A stretch of DNA of 7,680 nucleotides from Helicobacteraceae bacterium (GTDB lineage Bacteria; Campylobacterota; Campylobacteria; Campylobacterales; Sulfurimonadaceae): NCBI GenBank assembly GCA_027081565.1, contig JALWKG010000036.1:1-7680 (forward strand), read 5' to 3'. The notes under the pieces are model-generated. The model saw only the letters and a list, made by a program, of their open reading frames with translations, made no database searches and was not told the origin of the DNA. How positions within the stretch are numbered: position 1 is the first letter of the stretch; every line of letters starts with the position of its first letter. Shown one piece after another: positions 4,494 to 7,680 of this stretch. Both the position numbers and the translations under genes were made by a program.

Positions 4494-5450
4494 ATGGAGA
4501 CTTTGTTTAACATCGTAGTTTTTCCGGGTATGTTCTATGTCTTGGCATGGACCGTGCTTCTTTTCTGGTTTTTCAGAAAGTTTATGGCGGCGCTGCATAA
4601 AAGAGTAGGGCCGAGTTTTAATGGACCGGCAGGAAGCTACCAGACCCTGTTTGACCTGAGTAAGCTTTTGACCAAAGAGAGCATTACCCCTGATGGGGTT
4701 AATCCTTACCTCTTCTCTATAATGCCGCTTTTAGCGGTGATCGTGGCCACCTTGCCCACAGCTTTTATACCATGGACGCCTGATGTCTATGTCATCCCTA
4801 CACAGTATGGAGTTTTAGCTTTGGTGGTACTCATAGGAATCGAGCCTTTTTTACTTTTTCTAACGGGTTTTGGCTCTAACAACAAGTACTCCTTTCTAGG
4901 GGGTATCCGCATTTTGACGCAGATGATCTCTATGGAGACGGCATTTTTCCTTGCTGCTCTGTCACCGGCGTTGTTGTTTGGTACGATGAGTTTGGGAGAG
5001 ATCGTGGAGCAGAGCAGTTGGCTCAGTTTTCTCATCCTTTTTCCCGGGTTTATACTCTACTTTATAGCACTGCTTGGCCTGTTGGAGCAGCCGCCGTTCA
5101 ACATCCCTGATGCTGAGCAGGAGATCGTTTACGGTTTCTATACAGAGTACAGTGGTACCAACTACTTTCTGCTCAAACTGGCGGAGTTTGCTGAGTTTAT
5201 GGCAGTCTTTGCCGGTGCAGCAACACTCTTTTTGGGTGCCTATAAAGGTATCTTTTTTGATGGCTACATCTTCTTCTTTTTGAAGATGCTGCTGATCGCG
5301 ATAGTGATGATGACGATTCGTGCCAGTACACCGCGTATTACGATGAAGCAGATGTTAAATTTTTCATGGAGTTACCTGGTACCACTCTCACTGCTTAACA
5401 TGGCATGGGTACTGATGGCCAAACACTTCATCCTAGGAGTTGGCTTATGA
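4494..5450 (+). CDS. nuoH: NADH-quinone oxidoreductase subunit H (NuoH)
   Basis: Membrane subunit that forms the quinone tunnel together with NuoB and NuoD and begins the proton path. The 318 residues, with about eight membrane helices, match the usual length. Recognised blocks are K-R-V-G-P...G-P-A-G (36-47), D-L-S-K-L-L-T-K-E, P-F-N-I-P-D-A-E-Q-E (201-210; family PFDLPEAExE) and the following T-E-Y-S-G. Two deviations stand out. The Glu that opens the family E-R-K block before the first loop is F27. The Arg of the T-N-R-A-P-F-D block is Gln, with Asp203 changed to Asn. AGGAG at 4484-4488 overlaps the nuoCD stop and lies 5 bases before ATG 4494; the GTG at 4491 is too close. No nuoE, nuoF or nuoG precedes it. 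It overlaps nuoI by four bases (ATGA). Confidence 0.95.
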   Translation: METLFNIVVFPGMFYVLAWTVLLFWFFRKFMAALHKRVGPSFNGPAGSYQTLFDLSKLLTKESITPDGVNPYLFSIMPLLAVIVATLPTAFIPWTPDVYVIPTQYGVLALVVLIGIEPFLLFLTGFGSNNKYSFLGGIRILTQMISMETAFFLAALSPALLFGTMSLGEIVEQSSWLSFLILFPGFILYFIALLGLLEQPPFNIPDAEQEIVYGFYTEYSGTNYFLLKLAEFAEFMAVFAGAATLFLGAYKGIFFDGYIFFFLKMLLIAIVMMTIRASTPRITMKQMLNFSWSYLVPLSLLNMAWVLMAKHFILGVGL

Positions 5451-5989
5451 TCTTAGAGTTTATAGAAAAAGTATATCGTGTCTCAAAAGCTTTAGGCACT
5501 AAAAGTCCAGCGACTGAAGATGTGCGTGAACATCTTATGCATAAATCAGAACGTCTTCGGGGAGAGCATCGCATAGATTATGAGACCTGTATAGGCTGTG
5601 ATGCTTGTAACAAGATCTGTCCTGTGTCTGCCATTACCATGAAACAGCTTCCTTTTAAAAAGCAGAACATCGTCCCCGAGGTCAACCTTGGGGTCTGTAT
5701 ATTTTGTGGACTGTGTGAAGATGTCTGTCCGACCAAACCTGAAAAGTCCATTGTGTTAAGTGGTGGACGTTATGACATGATCACTGGTGGTTGGCACCAA
5801 GATCAGGCTGACTTCTGGGTCAATGTTGATGTCCCCCAAAGCTACATCGACAGTCGACTTGAAGAGGAAGAGGCCGCACGTGTTAAAAAAGAGTTACTCG
5901 CCAAGAAAAAAGCTGCCGAAGCTGCACTCAAGGCCAAAGAGGCTGAAGTGGCAGATCAAACTGTTCCAGAAACTGAGGAGAAGTCATGA
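5447..5989 (+). CDS. nuoI: NADH-quinone oxidoreductase subunit I (NuoI), two [4Fe-4S] clusters
   Basis: Ferredoxin-like subunit that feeds electrons to the NuoB cluster. The 180-residue protein has two complete cluster motifs: C48-x2-C51-x2-C54-x3-C58-P and C84-x2-C87-x2-C90-x3-C94-P. This is the N6a/N6b pattern, each motif's last Cys going to the other cluster. After about residue 137 comes a 44-residue tail that is extremely charged and rich in Ala, Lys and Glu, probably one long helix, ending in an acidic stretch. This tail is not part of the family core. With NuoE, NuoF and NuoG absent, NuoI is the likely electron entry surface (inference), and the tail could serve donor docking. ATG 5447 overlaps the nuoH stop, with AGGAG 7 bases upstream (5435-5439); the in-frame ATG at 5405 inside nuoH has no such site. 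Confidence 0.96.
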   Translation: MILEFIEKVYRVSKALGTKSPATEDVREHLMHKSERLRGEHRIDYETCIGCDACNKICPVSAITMKQLPFKKQNIVPEVNLGVCIFCGLCEDVCPTKPEKSIVLSGGRYDMITGGWHQDQADFWVNVDVPQSYIDSRLEEEEAARVKKELLAKKKAAEAALKAKEAEVADQTVPETEEKS

Positions 5990-6462
5990 ACATTGTCTTG
6001 TTAAGTGTTGTCTTGGGCTTGGCTATAGCCAGTCTCAGTTTTAAAAAGAGCATTTCGGCATTGATCTCTTTTGCGTTGATGATGTTGGTCTTGGGACTTT
6101 ACTACATCTCACTCGATGCCAAACTTTTGGGTCTGTTTCAGATCTTTATCTACACGGGAGGCATTGGAGTTTTGATGCTTTTTGGTATTACCCTCATAGG
6201 CACAGAGTTTCCACAAACTAAAAACAACCCTTGGACAGCAGCAGTGGCACTCCTGTTCTTTGGTGTCATCAGTGCACTTTTTTTATATAGCGGTGTAGCG
6301 GTGTTACCTCATGCTTCAGTGGCTTCAGTAGAAGACAAAACCTCTTTTGCTGCCAACTTCAGTGATGTTGTCATCCTCTTTGCCTTGATGGGTTCTAGTC
6401 TGTTATACGGCACCATTAAGATGATCAAGGTGTTAAACCCTAAAAGGAGAAAAGATGTTTGA
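5986..6462 (+). CDS. nuoJ: NADH-quinone oxidoreductase subunit J (NuoJ)
   Basis: Hydrophobic subunit (158 residues, about five membrane helices) that lies between the quinone module and NuoK. Its third helix carries the flexible pi-bulge associated with turnover. The matching segment here is F-I-Y-T-G-G-I-G-V-L-M-L-F around Y56 (family Y-A/V-G-A-I-x-V-L-F-x-F), so the Tyr and Gly are kept, with one additional Gly. It is shorter than the E. coli protein (184), mostly by having a short Lys/Arg-rich C-terminus. ATG 5986 overlaps the nuoI stop by four bases and has GAGGAG 5 bases upstream (5975-5980). The end overlaps nuoK by eight bases. Confidence 0.92.
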   Translation: MNIVLLSVVLGLAIASLSFKKSISALISFALMMLVLGLYYISLDAKLLGLFQIFIYTGGIGVLMLFGITLIGTEFPQTKNNPWTAAVALLFFGVISALFLYSGVAVLPHASVASVEDKTSFAANFSDVVILFALMGSSLLYGTIKMIKVLNPKRRKDV

Positions 6463-6754
6463 AATCGATATGCTTTTTGCCTTTGCTCTTTTTAGTGTGG
6501 GCCTCTACGGGGTCTCTGCCAACCATGACTTTTTACGCATCTTCTTTTCACTGGAGATGTTGATAAACGCAGTGATTTTGATGCTTGCCTCAAGTGCGCA
6601 CTATCTGGGACTGACACAAAACCTGAGTTTTGCCTACATGGTGATTGTTTTGGCGACCTTAGAAGCTGCCGTAGGTATTTTAATCTTTGCTGCTGCCAAC
6701 AAGTTTACGCAAGAGATCATTCCAGACAACTTTGCAGAGGAGGGTGACAAATGA
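6455..6754 (+). CDS. nuoK: NADH-quinone oxidoreductase subunit K (NuoK)
   Basis: Small proton-channel subunit (99 residues, three membrane helices) homologous to part of MrpC. Both functional Glu residues are present: E34 in S-L-E-M-L-I-N-A and E70 in L-A-T-L-E-A-A-V-G, matching E36 and E72 of the E. coli protein. Length is the usual one for the family. AAGGAG at 6444-6449 is 5 bases before ATG 6455, which lies inside the end of nuoJ. The stop overlaps the nuoL start by four bases. In contrast to NuoA, NuoH and NuoL of this operon, the proton-path acids are unchanged here. Confidence 0.96.
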   Translation: MFEIDMLFAFALFSVGLYGVSANHDFLRIFFSLEMLINAVILMLASSAHYLGLTQNLSFAYMVIVLATLEAAVGILIFAAANKFTQEIIPDNFAEEGDK

Positions 6755-7680
6755 GTTTAGCTGTTTTACTACTCCTTCCTTTTATAGGGGCCGTTTTAAC
6801 TTTTATAGTGGGAAAGATGAAAAAGTCTTTAGCCTTTGTCTTGGCAGAGACCATAGGCATCACGCTCTTTATCATGACCTTGATACTCTTTACTACTTAC
6901 ACAGAGCCCATAGTCATAGAACAGGCCTGGTTTACCTTTGGAAATACAACACTTCCTTTTGGAATCTACATCGACCATCTCTCTTTGGTGATGTTACTTA
7001 TAGCGACAGGTCTGGGTGCTCTAGACATACATTTCGCCCATGATTATATGAAAGATGACCCTGATCAGGCCCGTTATTATGGAGAAGTGCTCTTTTTTAT
7101 TGGTGGTATGATCTTGTTAGTGACGGCTAAAGAGCTTACCGCTCTTTTTGTAGGCTGGGAGTTTATGGGACTTGCGAGTTACCTGCTTATCTCTTTTTGG
7201 CACTTTAACAAAGCGCCAGCTGACGCGGGTGTCTCTGCTTTTTTATATACCCGTTTTGGAGATATCTTTCTCTTTGCGGCCTTAGCTCTTTTGTTTTACT
7301 ATACAGGTACAGTGGATTTACAGAAGATTAATACGATGGCTTCTCATGGTGACATCAGCAGTAATACCTCATTTGTTATTGCAGTATTTATATTTATAGC
7401 TGCTATTGGCAAGTCGGGACAGTTTCCACTTTTTCCATGGTTAATGCGTGCGATGGAAGGTCCTACTACTGTCTCAGCACTGATCCATGGTGCAACCATG
7501 GTTAACAGCGGTATCTACATCGTGGCACGTATGTTTGACTTTTATGTTGCAGCAGATGCTTTGATCGTAGTTGCTGCTGTAGCAAGTCTTAGTGCCTTTA
7601 TTGGTGCGAGTAGTGCCTTAGTGCAAGCCGAGATCAAAAAGGTCTTAGCCTACTCCACAATGTCACATCTCTCTTTAGCC
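6751..7680 (+). CDS. nuoL: NADH-quinone oxidoreductase subunit L (NuoL), N-terminal half (partial)
   Basis: Antiporter-like proton-pumping subunit; the first 310 residues are in the window and the rest lies beyond it (the full family length is about 600-650). Recognised elements are G-W-E-F-M-G-L-A-S-Y-L-L (key E137), T-R-F-G-D with D171, G-K-S-G-Q with K221, A-L-I-H-G-A-T-M with H246, and V-L-A-Y-S-T-M-S-H near the window end. Thus the Glu-Lys pair of the pump is intact. Deviations are K-A-F changed to S-A-F before T-R-F-G-D, and the W-L-P/A-D-A-M motif read as W-L-M-R-A-M, with R233 in place of the conserved Asp. GAGGAGG at 6737-6743 is 7 bases before ATG 6751. nuoM and nuoN are expected downstream but not seen. 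MrpA/D-type or hydrogenase-type homologues are possible in isolation; the operon makes NuoL the clear call. Confidence 0.95.
   Translation, partial: MSLAVLLLLPFIGAVLTFIVGKMKKSLAFVLAETIGITLFIMTLILFTTYTEPIVIEQAWFTFGNTTLPFGIYIDHLSLVMLLIATGLGALDIHFAHDYMKDDPDQARYYGEVLFFIGGMILLVTAKELTALFVGWEFMGLASYLLISFWHFNKAPADAGVSAFLYTRFGDIFLFAALALLFYYTGTVDLQKINTMASHGDISSNTSFVIAVFIFIAAIGKSGQFPLFPWLMRAMEGPTTVSALIHGATMVNSGIYIVARMFDFYVAADALIVVAAVASLSAFIGASSALVQAEIKKVLAYSTMSHLSLA

Noticed and set aside
6687..7043. Open frame of 118 codons overlapping the nuoK end and nuoL start
   Set aside because: Out of frame with the real NuoL, whose motifs run through the same bases; no start signal of its own.
1..7680. CRISPR arrays, tRNA or rRNA genes, insertion sequences
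   Set aside because: No regular repeats, no cloverleaf or rRNA-like sequence and no transposase or terminal inverted repeats were seen.

Overview
The window looks like chromosome of a mesophilic Campylobacterota (epsilonproteobacterial) lineage, perhaps of the Sulfurovum/Sulfurimonas type. This is inferred from moderate-to-low GC, the flavour of the proteins, tightly packed AGGAG-type genes, and a complex I cluster without NADH-oxidising subunits. I ran no search, so the taxon is a judgement, not a measurement. All genes lie on the + strand.

Left part (1-1904): the last 59 codons of a TraB/GumN-family protein; an intergenic leader; two tandem small heat-shock proteins (Hsp20); then, 27 bp later, a cysteine-free Crp/Fnr-family regulator that lacks recognisable cAMP-binding residues and has a changed DNA-recognition helix.

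Intergenic stretch (1905-2046): a weak hairpin, an 11-base motif that also occurs upstream of the hsp20 pair, an inverted repeat, a good -10 box inside a TA-rich run, and a Shine-Dalgarno sequence directly before nuoA. The nuoA start is abnormal: no ATG, GTG or TTG lies in frame.

Right part (2047 to the window end): a compact, mostly overlapping operon nuoA-B-CD-H-I-J-K-L for a respiratory complex I. NuoC and NuoD are fused. nuoE, nuoF and nuoG, which would bind NADH and carry the N-terminal Fe-S chain, are absent between nuoCD and nuoH, which are separated by only a few bases. This is the 11-subunit type of layout, in which electrons would enter through NuoI (two [4Fe-4S]), pass to the NuoB cluster and reach the NuoD quinone site, with NuoH/A/J/K/L/(M/N) as the membrane proton-pumping arm. 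The electron donor (ferredoxin, flavodoxin or another partner) is not encoded here. nuoL runs off the end.

The most unusual part is the chemistry implied by the subunits. In NuoD the quinone-head His is missing and the partner Tyr is Phe. Cysteines sit at the positions of the first Cys of both [NiFe]-hydrogenase CxxC motifs, with Asp at both second positions. Several conserved charged residues of the proton path are replaced (NuoA, NuoH, NuoL). Together these suggest a strongly divergent complex I, with features between standard complex I and the group 4 hydrogenase/Ehr family.
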